Assembly (NCBI GenBank): GCA_028564705.1
Contig: JAPXFQ010000899.1
Coordinates: 1,426,001 to 1,490,000, forward strand
Length of the DNA stretch: 64,000 nucleotides
Source: Apricaphanius iberus
Taxonomy: Eukaryota > Chordata > Actinopteri > Cyprinodontiformes > Aphaniidae
Direction: 5' to 3'
Shown: piece by piece, positions 34,256 to 47,700 of the stretch
How positions within the stretch are numbered: the stretch's first letter is position 1
Layout of the letters: each line of letters opens with the position of its first letter
Notes under the pieces: model-generated
What the model saw: only the letters and a program-made list of their open reading frames with translations
Databases searched by the model: none
What the model was told of the DNA's origin: nothing
Translations under genes and position numbers: made by a program

Positions 34256-35700
34256 ATGGCTTCTGATGATCTGGCCTCTCGCGGCTCCATCAATAATCCG
34301 ATGAAGTTCAAGAACCAGGACTTTGACGCTCTGCTGCAGGACTGTCTGAAGGACGAGAAGTTGTTTTCAGATCCCACCTTTCCTGCTGAGCAGAAGTCCA
34401 TCGGGATGCCTAAAGACCCGAATCCAGGAAAGGAAATCGTATGGAAGAGACCCAAGGTTTGAGAACCACGAATTATTTTAGAGAGCGTATATTTCTAATG
34501 TTTTGGTAGCATTTAACATAGGAAATTGCCCAAATATGTCCATTAAATTGTAAATTGTAAATTGTTTTCATTTTCAATATTTTAGGGAAAACAGATCCCC
34601 CAGTTTTTTGCTTAAAAAGTATTTTTGCTGTTTTAAAATCTATCCGGACTTCTTACTACTACATTCATGTGCTTAGTTGCTGTCGTTGCTTTTCTCAAGG
34701 AAATCAGTGCAGATGCCGTGTTTGTGCAGGACACCGTTGGGACCACAGATATCTGTCAGGGTCAACTGGGTAAGTGGAAAAAAAGAAATTACATTGGCTC
34801 CTACAAGGCTCTGTTAAAAAATGATTTAGCACCAAGGAGGAATTAAATCTATGAATTACATTTTAAAATAAATAGCTTTAGAACATTCAACATGTTTCAA
34901 TTTGAAACTCAGCTCCTGGCAAAGCAGGAGACATGAGTATTTATTGGACTGGACCAGTCCTCTGTAGCCCCCTGTTTTATTGGCCCTTTTCCCCTCAGAC
35001 TTTTTAAACTAAAGATTAAGAACAAAAATTGTTTTCTGCAATAAATTCTCTCTGTGGGATATCTGGATCGAGGGGTTTAGTCTCCGGATCAATCACCTCC
35101 TGCAGCTTCTACTTCAACCATGTGGTTTCCTTTATAACTTGCGTAACTAGGATGTGTTTTCCGAGATCCATGCTGATGTAGACGGTTACTGCAACATCCC
35201 TGGCTTCAGAACACAGAACAGATGTTTGCTGTTGGGGAGGAATGTGGCTTCATGTTTTATGAGTGTGTAATATACAACAAGCCACAATGAATACGACATG
35301 CAAAACCTGAAAAAAAAACAAGAACATGCAATGACTTTTGATTAAAGTCAGAACCCCATCGCTAACCCTTCATTATTACCTCATATTAAATGGTTTGCTT
35401 GTTTTATTCACCAGGTAACTGCTGGCTGCTGGCAGCCCTCTCCTCACTCACCATCCATCCAAAACTCTTTGTTAAGGTGGTGCCCCTCAACCAGAGCCTG
35501 GCTGATTCTTATGCAGGGATCTTCCATTTCAGGGTGAGTAAAGACAAGTCCCCTCCCTTCATCCGTCTTTCTCATCATTACAAGCACCAAACCAAGAGCT
35601 GGTTACAAATGACAAACAGGTCAAATATTAGGGAATAAAGTTCAACCACATAGCGAAAAAATTATGGACTACTGTTACTGAAATTACTACAGATACTACC

Positions 35701-35743
<43 letters not shown>

Positions 35744-38700
35744 TAACTCATAATAATACATGCTTATTCATGCTTATATTGGTTATAGTTGGCCTACAAA
35801 AACAACAACCACTACTTGATTGACCCCTAAAAACACCTCGGCATCAACTTGATTTGAGAGCATGAGCAATGCATCAGCTTCATCAGTTTAATCAACAATA
35901 ATGGTTATTAAAGCAGCCAAAACTTACAACATTATCACCACAAATCTTAAGCAATGATTAGCAAATCGTTTAATTTTCAATTAAAGATTGCACAGTAACA
36001 ATACACCAGAAAACTGACAACGGCAGTCGTATTAAACTTGGTTGTGAAACTAGGAGTACCCTTAAGAACAGAAACAAAATGAAAATCAAAATTATTAGAT
36101 TTATTTTCAACAGTTCTGAATCACTGAGAGTGAATGTGTGATGGTGTGGATAAAAGTTTAAATGATTTAGGAGAAAGGAAATTTCTCCAGATGGCTTTTA
36201 TTATCAGATCTTCCTGTTGCACCTAAATAAACTAGCTGTGTAAAGGGAAAGTTGAATTATGATTAAATATCACCAATAGCTTGCACAATTTTTACAACTA
36301 CAAGACACATTTCTCTCAAATAATAACTCCAGCAAAGTTTTTAAAAATAAAACAAAACAAGAAATTCAATAAGGTGATTTGTTTTTTTGTTTGTTGTCTG
36401 TACTCAACATTGGTACATTGTTGCACCCATACAAACAGCATCCTGGTTATTTGAAACAATATTTAAACTGGAACTACTGGAATTAAAACGGCACATTTAA
36501 AGAGCCCATCGCCTTTAGAGTCCCTGGAGGAGGAAATCAATTTTTTCTATGGCCACAGATGTATGAAATCAAAGTGTGGGTTGCTCTCAGGAACTTAGCG
36601 TATCCCAGCATTGTATCACAATGGGAAGCCTAATGGGCAATAAGTTCAGTTGTGAAATATCTGCACTACATTTTGCAGAGACCGTAGCTACGAATCTCCA
36701 AGCTTTGTGTGGCTTTCAGATTAGCTCAAGAAAGGTGAACCCCAACCCTTTTAATTATTATTTCCATGGGCAAGCAAATGCATCCAAGGTTCAAATCAGC
36801 TACAATGCAAAGTGTTGGATGCGTGGTTGTAAGGCTTGACTCCAGAGCTCTGGAGATCTGATGGATGAGGCAGGGTTTGGGAATTGTGTCTAGTGTAAAG
36901 TTAGGATTGTTTTTTAGTACCTGGATTTGCTACCTTGGTTGCAGTGTAGAAAAATCCCCTGAATAATTCAGCTTACCAAGTTACCTTGGTAATGTCCTGC
37001 TCCCAACTTTGTGGGCATAGTTCTGGGATGGCCCCTTCCTGTTCTAACATTGCATTGCTCTAGTGAACAAAACAAAGCCCATAAAGACTATAAAGAGTAT
37101 GTTTGTTGTTATGGAAGCTGGCTGGCCCCCTGTGTGTTTTTTTTTCTGAATCAGGGCTAAAATGCAGCCAGGAGCCTGAAAAGATGATGGTGAAATTTTG
37201 GAAACAAAATAAAATGTATAACAGAAGCATGAGGAAAACGGGACCAGAAGCACTGGTAAAGTAACAGCCAGTAAAACTGAAGAATACAGCAATGAACAAA
37301 GAGAACCAGTGAGCTTGTAGAGGCAGAGGTGGAAATAACGCAACCAGATGCTCTAATCAGAAGAGATGTGAACCGTGAAAAAAGTTAACTTGATTCAAAT
37401 TTAGAAAGAACAGAGCACAGAAATACATCAGGAACCAAACACAAATGAAATGACATGGCACCACCCTTTGAACCATAAGTAACAAGAAGAATGAACCATA
37501 TACAGTACAGACCAAAAGTTTGGACACACCTTCTCATTTAATGTGTTTTCTTTATTTCCATGACTACTTTGTATAGATTCTCAATTAAGGGCATCAACAC
37601 TATGAATGAACACATAATGTATGGAAAAACTGTATGTACTTAAACAAAAAGGGTGAAATAATTGAATACATGTTATATTTTAGATTCCTCAAAGTAGCCA
37701 ACCTTTGCTCTGATTACTGCTTTGCATTCTCTTGAGCTTCCAGAGGTAGTCACCCAAAATGGTTTCCCAACAGTCTTGAAGGAGTTCCCAAAGATGCTTA
37801 GTCCTTGTTGGCCCTTTTGCCTTCACTCTGCGGTTCAGCTCACCCCAAATCATCTCGATTGGGTTCTGGTCCGGTGACTTTTGGAGGTCAGGTTATTTCA
37901 CAATTTTTGTAAAAGTACTACATAATTACATATGTGTTCATTCATAGTTTTGATGCCTTCAGTGAGAATCTACAATATAAATAATCAAAACAAAAACACC
38001 TGTGGATCACATGACGCCTACATTCTGACCTCAACCTGCTAAAACACCTACTTAGTGTGTAGACTGCAAAGCCAGGCATTCTTGGCCAACATCAGAGTCT
38101 GACCTCAGTAAAACACTTCTGAAAGAATAGTCAAAAGCTCTCATAAACGCACATTAAAATATTGTTGAAAGTTTAAGATGTTTAAGCTGCCGAGGGTGGG
38201 CCCTTAAATGAAACCCTATGGATTAAGAATGGGATACCACTCAAGTTTATGTCACTCAAGTTTTACCATCTGTCCTTCTTCTTTCCTAACCTGGGCCTGG
38301 TTTTTCAAAAGGTTTAATCTGGATAAAATTAATCCGGATTCAGTAATCCTTTTTTTTTTTTTTTTTTGCAATTCCGTTATCACGTAATCCATTTCACTTT
38401 GGAGCCAGTTTTTTAAAGCAACATCGGATTGGATAAATTTTTTCCGAATTGGAACTTTTTGGGATCACCAAATCTGGATAACCAGTGCTCAAATAGGATA
38501 GGATATCACAATGTAGAACTATAGATATGTAAAGAGCAACAAGTAGAATAGCCAGTTTGGGGTCAATATAAATCAATTTTTATTTGACACGAAAACGCAT
38601 ACATTTAAAAAGAAAACACACACAAAAAAACGCCCATCCTCTTCCAGCAGTCCACTCATCTAGGACCTGACACCCACAAAAACTGTACATTAAGGATATT

Positions 38701-41700
38701 TATAACAAGTTTTAAATATAGATATATTGAATTCAATTAAAATACTCAATGTCTTGTGTAATGTAATGTTGCCATTCTTTGCATTTTTGGGGGGGTTATT
38801 CTGTAATCATTGCATGCATCACTAATAAATATTCTAAAAACAAAAATATTTTTGATTGTGATGAATATATATATCACTTAGTGACAGAATAAAATTTATT
38901 ATTTTGGGTCAAGTTTGACAGCTGTTTGGGGAATTATTTTATGAAGGTATATCAGGTATATCATTGAAATGCTACTTTCTACTTTGATGTAGGCCTAAGC
39001 TGAATACGTTAAATCCTACCTAATCACTCTAGCCTGATGGATGAACAAATAAAACTAAAACCTTATGAATAAATAGGATATTCTGAATAAATAGGATAAG
39101 ATTCTGCATGATCCAACTATAGTATTATCTGATACATTTTTAAAGTTTTCATTACATTTTGGGCATGAAATCCACGCTGAATCCACCCTTTTGATGGGAT
39201 CAGTATAATCCAGATTTTTTTTATCAAAGTGATCCAAATCCTACAAAAAAGTTCTGAAAAAACCCAAACTAAAGGTTTGATCCGGATCAAAACCAAGATT
39301 GGATTACGTGATCTAATCCAATAATGTAATCTGTTTTTTCTTTTGAAAAACCCATTTTCAAGATTTGATCCAATCCGTTATCCAAAATCCTAGTGGATTA
39401 CTTTTGAAAAACTGGGCCCTGGATACCAAACCCGCACATTACTTCCTCATCACCTCTGTTCCCTTCACCAACATGTCCGGTAAAGCCAAAAACCAGACAA
39501 AACCAAAAAAAATGACAGTTAAAGACCTCTAGTATTATAGTAGTATTTATTGATGATGAGATAGTTTAGTTCCATGGAAACAAAATATAAACAATTGGTA
39601 AGATTTAAGACTTTTTCACACTACCAGACATAAACTCAGAATGAACAATCTTAAACGATTATGTCTGATTTATGGACCTAATTTACACTCATTTGCTTCA
39701 GGTAACAGATTCTATCAGTTTATTTATATCTGATCAGATTTGGATTATTATTTTAAGACTGACGCAATACGATGTCTGTTCATTTGCCTGCCGTGCCTCA
39801 GCCGTGAACAAAACAGCAGCTTTGAACAGGTATTAACTCACCTTTCAATTATCACTCCCTGGTATGACATTTCAGAGAAAAGCATAAACCCAAATCCTTA
39901 TCGGCTCATTAGATACAGTGATTAACATCTACATTCTCTGGCTCTGACCTGCTCAGATCCGTGAAATTTATCTCAGTAGACATCTCAAGTTCACAAAAAC
40001 AAACAGATGATGATTTCACCCTGGAGCTTTGGACCTTCTGAGGCTGGTGAGGAGAATGTGGCGTGACTGAACAAGCAGGACAGAGACTTGTTTTGCCCCC
40101 GGAGAGCAGTCCGGACATGCAGAGAGGGGCTCCTCCTGGGACAAATCCACACACAAACAGATGGGAATCCATTACTCCAGAGGACTTTAAGATATTTCCT
40201 ACACGTCTTCTAATGTGAAGCTCACTACTACTTCTGTTGCATATAGATTTACCCTCACAATTCAATAATCTAAGAAGATTTATTCCCCAACAATATGCGT
40301 AACACCAGGACTACAACACAACAGCAGTTACTGAAGACCAGTACAAACCTGCTCTCAGCTTCTGCGCATTGGTGTTTCATGATGGGGGGCCAATGGGGCC
40401 CAGTGCTCAAGCTGAACTGGTCCTGGCCTCTTTACTCAACAGATAATACTAAATTAGTTTTTTAAGGTGATATGCACTGGGACAGAAACCAGAAGTACTT
40501 GGTCTCTTGGACCAATTTTAGTTTTACATTTTACAGTTGTACTTTAAAAATGAATTAATCATTAAAGTTAAACATTAAAGCTTCAGCCATGGATCATAGT
40601 TTCTAACTGTCAGATCAGGGGTTTGCAACAGCTCCATAGCCAAAAGATGCTCTCTGGATCAATTAAAATATTAAACTAGGCAGTATTGCCCTATTTGTTT
40701 TTGTTTGTTTGTTAGTCTATGTTTCATTCTTGTACTCTATGCCCCCCATAAAAAGACTGTCTCCACCCTGGCCCTGCTTGTAAATTAGGTCTAGAACCTC
40801 CACTGGCTCCCAGGAAGGCATTTAGCACTATAACACACATCAGGCCCAAATCTTAATAATGCATTTATGACCAGAAAAGGTGCAGAAAATTGTGAAAAGC
40901 ATCACTATTAGTTTTGAGTTTATGTGTGGAATGGTGTCAGTATGATGCTAACTTGTATCGAGGGACCTTTAGGCCAAGAACTTATCAATTTGTGTTGTGA
41001 GTCTAATATTTGTCATTCAGTTTAGGCCCGGCCCCCTTTGTATACAGCCCTGCATCCAGCCTGGGTGTTTATTTAGTTGTGCCACTGACCCCCATTTATC
41101 CCTCTTTAAAAGCTTCCTAGATGCACCCTTTCTCAGCAGTCTTGAGTCATTTTCAAGTGCATATAAATATTGAAATACAAAAAAGTATACATTTAAATAA
41201 TTTGGATATGATGCATTAAAGCTCACTCAAAGGTTAAACACGAAGGGTCTGATGCGCAATAATAACTACTGTTATAAATTCAATATATAATTTTGATGAT
41301 GATCAATTACAGCTTATGAAAAGCCCAAATTCAAAATCTCATAAAATTAGAATATTGTGAAAATGTTTGATATTTTAGGCCCAAAGTGTCACACTCTACT
41401 CAGCTAATTCATCTGAAACAACTGCAAAGGGTTCCTGAGCCTTTAAATGGTCTCTCAATCTGGTTCAGTAGGAATCACAATCGCGGGGAAGACTGACTGA
41501 CCTGACTGTTGAGCAGAAAACCATCAATGACTCCTTCCATAAGGATGGAAAGCCTCAATGGTAATTAAAAAAAACTAGTTGGATGTTCCCAAGGTGTTGT
41601 GTCAAAGCACAGTATTAGAGTGTTATGTGGAGGAAAAAGGTACAGAAGCAGCAGGAATGATCACAGCCTGGAGAGGATTGTCAGGAAAAGATAATTCAGA

Positions 41701-44700
41701 AGTGTTTGGGACCTTCACAAGGAGTGGACTGAGGCTGGAGTAAGTGCATCCAAAGCCTCAACACACAGATGGACGTAGGGTTCAAAGGTCATATTCCTCT
41801 TGTCAAGCTGCTGCTGGTCTGTTGCTCAGTTGTCCAAAGTCCTCTTTTCTGATGACAGCAAATGTTGCATCTCATTTTTAAACCAAGGTACCAGAGCCTG
41901 GAGGAAGAATGGAGAGGAACACGATCCAAGATGCTTGAAGTCCTGTATGAAGTTTCCCCCAGTCTGTGTTGATTTGTGGAGCCATGTCATCTGCTGGTGT
42001 TGGTCCAAACAGCTTTATTAAGTTCAGATTCAAGACAGCCATCTACCAGGAGGACCATTTGGAGCACTTCATGCTTCCCTCTGCAGACAGGCTTCATGAA
42101 GATGCTGACTTCATTTTCCAACAGGACTTGGCACCTGCCCCCAAAAGTACCAAAACCTGGTTCAATGACCATGACATTACTGTGTTTCATTGGGCAGCAA
42201 ACTCTCCTGACCAGAACCCCACTGAGAATCTATGGAGCATTGCTAAGAGACAGATGAGAAACAGAGAGCAGAATGTATAAGAGCTGAAGGTCGCTATTGG
42301 AGCATCCTGGTCTTCTATAACACCTCAGAAGAACTAAAAGCTGATAGCATCCATGCTACAATGCATTGAGGAAGTAATGAATGCAAAAGGCTCATAACCA
42401 AGTACTGAGTACATATGCATGATTATACTTTTCAGAGGGTCCACGTTTCTCTATTTAATATACTTGTTTCATTGAAACGCTACTTATTTACTTGTTTCAT
42501 GTAATTTTCAAATTTTCTGAGATTTTGAATTTGGGGTTTTCATAAACTGTAAGCCATGATCATCAAAATTATAACAAACACAGTCTTTAAATATCTCACT
42601 TTGCATTTAATGAGTCTAAATCACATGTTGGGTTCACCTTTAAGTTGAATCAATGAAATAAATTAACTTTTGCACAATATTCAGATTTTTTTAGTTTCCG
42701 CTGTAGTTCCGGATGCTTCCAATGACTCCGTCATACCTGAGTTCATCATATCCTAGTACATTAAGTTTTCAGCAACACTTTATTGAGACATTGTACTGAG
42801 TCTGATTAATAGGCAAAAACTTGTTATTCTATTACAGAACAACTGTTAGGCAACGGTTTAAATTCGTTACATTTTATCATATAGCATTGTTGCATATGTA
42901 CAGTATTTACAGTACTACGTCAAAAACTGGGTGTATAAACATGACGTTTACACTCTGCCCTCCTTCCTGTCATCATTCCTCCTGACTCATTACACCCAGT
43001 CTTCCACTCCTCTTACCATTTCCATCCTCTCCTCTCCGTCTGTCTGTGTCTGTGCAGTTCTGGCAGTATGGTGAGTGGGTGGAGGTGGTTGTCGATGACA
43101 GGCTGCCAGTGCGCGAAGGCCGTCTGCTCTTCAGCTACTCTCGCACCAGCAACGAGTTCTGGAGCGCCCTGGTGGAGAAGGCCTATGCCAAGTCAGTTGC
43201 CACTAGCAGCATATGTTCCTAGGCTATAATGACTGTGATCACCCACACTCTCTGTGTGTGTGTTTGTCCCTTCAGCAGTCAGACTGCTACTTTCTCTACT
43301 CTCAGCCGGTGGAGTTAAATGTCTCACCTTTTGTGCAGGTTGGTGGGATCCTACGGCAGCCTAAAGGGGGGTAACATCTCAGAGGGCATGGAGGATTTCA
43401 CAGGAGGGATCGCATACTCTCTTCCTGTTACATCCCGCACCCCTCCAGTCCTCTGGAGGACTCTCAACGGCGCTCTGTCCCGTGGCAGCCTGCTCAGCTG
43501 CTTCATTCAGGTACATGGCTCACAAACCTCTAGTGTTTTTAACCACACAGCTGGAAGTTGGGATGTTTCCTGCTAAAAAAAACTTCCATCTTCCTCCCAA
43601 CAGGCCAGAACCTATAGTGAGATTAGTAAAGTGACAGCAGATGGGCTGATTAAAGGCCACGCCTACGCTATCACTGACACAGACAAGGTCAGTAAAACCC
43701 AAAGAATTTTACTGCTGTCTAGATTTATTTTTTACAGTTTTCATGTTTCTCCTTCAAAATACATAATCACATTTAATTCCATATCTTTGTTTCATCAGAC
43801 TTCCCATCTAACTCTGTCTTTTACATCTAACCATAAAATTATAACATTTTTTATTTCAGTATGTTAATAAAACACCATGCTGTCAATTTTGATAGAATAT
43901 AACCATATTTAATCATTCTAAATATTATTCATTTATTTCAGTTACTCAAATCAGTATGTAAAGTAAATTACAGAAATATTTTCAAGCCTTAATGTATGTC
44001 CCCTAATGAGTGTTTCTGACAAATAAATTTGACTTGCCTTGTTAAAAAAAAAACTGATTTTCCACTATCAGTGAATGAAGACATCATATTAAGAAGGTGT
44101 AATAAATCAGACAAAAATAAAGTGTAATGCAGAAATGTGGGTTTAATGGTATTCAGCCTGCTGAGTCAATGTCACCCATCAATCCCAAACAGCTTATAGC
44201 TGCAAGTATTTGGCGGTAGTAGCTACCAGTTTATTATACCTAGAACATTTCTGAAAAGGTGGAGAGAGTCAGTTTAAACAAAGACTGGCTTTCAACTTCG
44301 TGTCAAGGATGATAATCCAGCAGGAAGGCGAACATCTTCCTCCAGTTATTTTCAGGCTTTCTTTGATGATCGCCTGTATATATCCCTCATCAATAGTCTC
44401 ATCAAATTCAAATAAGTTCCCTGCCATTGCAGAAAAACATCCAGTTCACATATACTCCCACCTGAGCTGTGGATCTCTGCAGCTCCTCCAAGGTTACTGT
44501 GGCAGCTTTTCTGATTAATCCTCTCCTTTGTGGCCTTGCAAGTGTGTTCTACTTTTTTACATTTAAAGATGAAGGACTGAACAGTGCTCTCTGTGAGATG
44601 TTAAAGCTTGGAAATGATAATCATTTTATTATCTCTGCTTCACACTTCTTCATTATGTTCTCTGTAACATGTAATCTGTCTGCTTTGCTCCTCTTTCTTC

Positions 44701-47700
44701 GCGATGCTATTTGTTCACTAATGTTCTCTAAGAAACCTCTGAGGCCTTCAGGGAACAGCTGGATCCAGAATACATACAGCTGTGATATGTTTACTGATTA
44801 TGTTACTTTTTATGAAAATTGATTTAATTGGATTTTATTTAGTGGCATCTGAGTGGAGAGGGGATGAGCACAAATGCATGCCACAATTTTCAGAGTTTTT
44901 CTTTAAAAACCATTTCCTTACTCAACATGAAAACGTTCCAAGGTTATGACACTATAAGAAAAGAAGTAAATAAATAAATGCCTATTTTAGAGTGTTTTTA
45001 AACATTCTAATTATAAAATATATTCCTTAAAATAAGGATAAACCATGAATGCCTCATCTGATTATGATCCTTAACATGAGCATCTATTTAAATTTAATCA
45101 CATAATTTATATCAATCATCTGAATCTAAATCACCAGCACCCTCAAAGCAGATTTCATTGTCATGATTACTGATGCAACGATACCACTTTTTCCAAAACC
45201 AATACCATACCGATACTTGGATCAGAGTACTTACGGATACCGAGTATCAATGCTGATACTTTTACCGCACAAAAAAAGTGCTATCAATTGGGAGTCAGGT
45301 TTTATTTTCTTCTCTGCTTGTTAGAACAAATGATGGTGAATTAGATAAATTATTGCTGTATTTCCACATCTTAAGTATCGGTTCATGGTGTCGGTTAACG
45401 TTAGCTGATGCCGATACCAGTGCATTAGGCAGTATCGGGGCCGATACCCAATACCAGTTTGATTGATGTGAGCTATCAAAAACCCATTTGATTTTATTTA
45501 ATCTAACTTGTCCCTTTAATATTTTAGATTAAAAAAGGATCAGATGAGATTTTGCTGCTGAAGCTGAGGAACCCTTGGGGTTTTGTTGAGTTTTGTGGAT
45601 CCTGGAGTGATAAGTGAGCAAGAGACAAATCATCAAATCAGATCATCATCAAATATTTGCCGACACTAAATCTTTCTCTATCTGTTCATCGCTTCAGGTG
45701 TAAAGAGTGGGAGGACATGGAGCAGTCAGAGAAGGAAAGACTAGAGCTCAAACTGCAAGAAGATGGGGAGTTCTGGTACGGAGGAGATACTAAAACTTGA
45801 CCAGTGGGAGCCGCAGATAATCTGATTGTGATTCGTATCTGCTTTAGGATCGGCGCTGATGACTTCAGCAGAATGTTTGACGTTGTGGAGCTCTGCAGTG
45901 TGAGTCCAGACTCTATGGAGGAGGGAGACTCATCCACCGGCCAGTCTACCTGGACCGTCAGTGAACATAAAGACTCCTGGGTACCAGGAAGCTCCGCCGG
46001 TGGCAGCCGCAGATACAACAGTATGTGCGAGAGGTCAGATCTCCACCGTGATCTGTTCGTACCCACCACAGCTCTTTTCCTTTCCTCTTTCAATTTGCAC
46101 CAGAGTCCTTCTGGAAGAATCCCCAGTTCCAGTTGGTGCTTAGAGAGCAGGACCAGGAAGATGATGAAGATGACGACGACGACGACGACAACGATGATGA
46201 GGATGAGATTGATCAGGGTGAAGTGGTTCCGAACCCTGAGGTGAAGAACAATGCGGAGAAACCAACGCAGAAAGTAAATAAATGCACGGTGCTGGTGGAG
46301 CTGCTGCAGAAAAACCGCAGGCAGAATGACAAAATCCACTTCCTCTACATCGCTTTCCACGTCTACAAGGTCAGAGCTAAACTCACCATTCACTAATCCG
46401 TCAAATCCAGGAGATCTTAGCTCACAGTCTCACATGAACTCACCTATTACTGCTCTCCTTTTCCCTAGGTTCCTCCTGAGGTCAGTTATAAATGGTCTGC
46501 TTTATGCGTTATTCAAGTGATTTAATATTTCCATGAAGTTCTATATCCATTTTTATCTGTTTCTCTTCATAGCTGCAAGGCAGCTGTCTGGACCGAAGCT
46601 TCTTTATGAAAAACCGTCCTGTGGGTCGTTCTGGAAAGTACAAGGCCCAGAGGTGAGAGCATTTTCCTTTAGTCTGAAAAGCTAGAGCAGATTTTTATTT
46701 AAACTTCGTTTGTACAAAAGGGATGAATAAAAACATTTCCAGAATCACAACCTCCACATACATGGGCACCTGAAGAACAATATTCAGCCGGGTTTATTGG
46801 AAAAATTCTAAATTTTTTAGGTTTATGTAAAAACCTGATAGCACAACCTGTTCAAATAGTTATATTAAGCCAATATTATACTTTTTTTTTTTCAAATTTA
46901 ACACTAAATTCTTTTTTTTTCATTGGCTTTTGTAGTCTGAACATTTCCAACCATCTGAACAAATTCTTAAATAAGGGTAGACATCTGTAAAACCGATGTG
47001 GTTCCAGACAGCTGATGCAGCCAATAAAGGGCTTCATGCTTCAGTAGTTTCATCAGCTGTGTCTGTGGTAGAACATTTCATATATGGCAGCAAGGTGTTC
47101 TTGCACCTAAGAAATGTGGCTAAATCCGAAGAAAAGAAACGTTTGTGTAGCTTGCATGATGAAGAAAGCAGATCTAAAATGTTGACAAAGGCCCTCAATG
47201 TTCCTGGGGATGCAGTTTGTGAACTGTTGAAGTGTTGAGGTGTTGTTGAATAAATAAGATTAATTAAATGTTTCGGTTGATGATTTCACTGTTACACACA
47301 AGTTAAACTCCATGTTTTAAGTTCAATGAATCTATCCAAATCCCAGAGAAAGTATGCTCCAATTTGCAACTATTTAAATACACTAAATGGATTTGGGGAT
47401 ATGTTCTGTGGTTTGATTAACCGAAACTTTAACATTTTAGGCCTTTTCATCAGAAGAAAAATGAAGTGTACTCTGAAAATCACACTTTGCCTAAAGTGAA
47501 GTATGGAGGTGGCTAAGTGATGCGCTGGGTTTGCTTTGCTTCCTCTGACACTGGAAGTCTGCAGCGTGGAGGGCAAGTTGGATTCAATCAAGTATCAGAA
47601 ATCCAGGAAATAGAATCCCTGCTGTTTGTCAGAAGGCCGAAGCTTGGGCTTCACTGGACCTTCAAGGAGAACCTCAAAGTCTGAGCCTTGGTTTAGCAGA

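Larger units (their letters stand above)
34700..45775 (+). other. capn12: capn12 exons 2-8: protease core
   Basis: These exons encode residues about 68-315, the two-part papain-like core. Exon 3 completes the Cys93 motif, with codons split between exons 2 and 3. Exon 4 carries [18 protein letters not shown]. Exon 5 carries the YGSLKGG and EDFTGGIA segments. Exon 6 has His251 and exon 7 has Asn275. Cys-His spacing (158) and His-Asn spacing (24) are as in conventional calpains, so the enzyme should be catalytically competent. Intron 3 is 7.5 kb and full of repeats. Confidence 0.9.

Noticed and set aside
35701..35743. Direct repeat array resembling CRISPR
   Set aside because: It is a trinucleotide microsatellite without spacers, in a vertebrate intron.
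45686..46393. 235-codon minus-strand open frame
   Set aside because: It lies antisense to capn12 exons 8-10 and crosses their introns; the hydrophobic run is the antisense of the acidic GAC/GAT tract.
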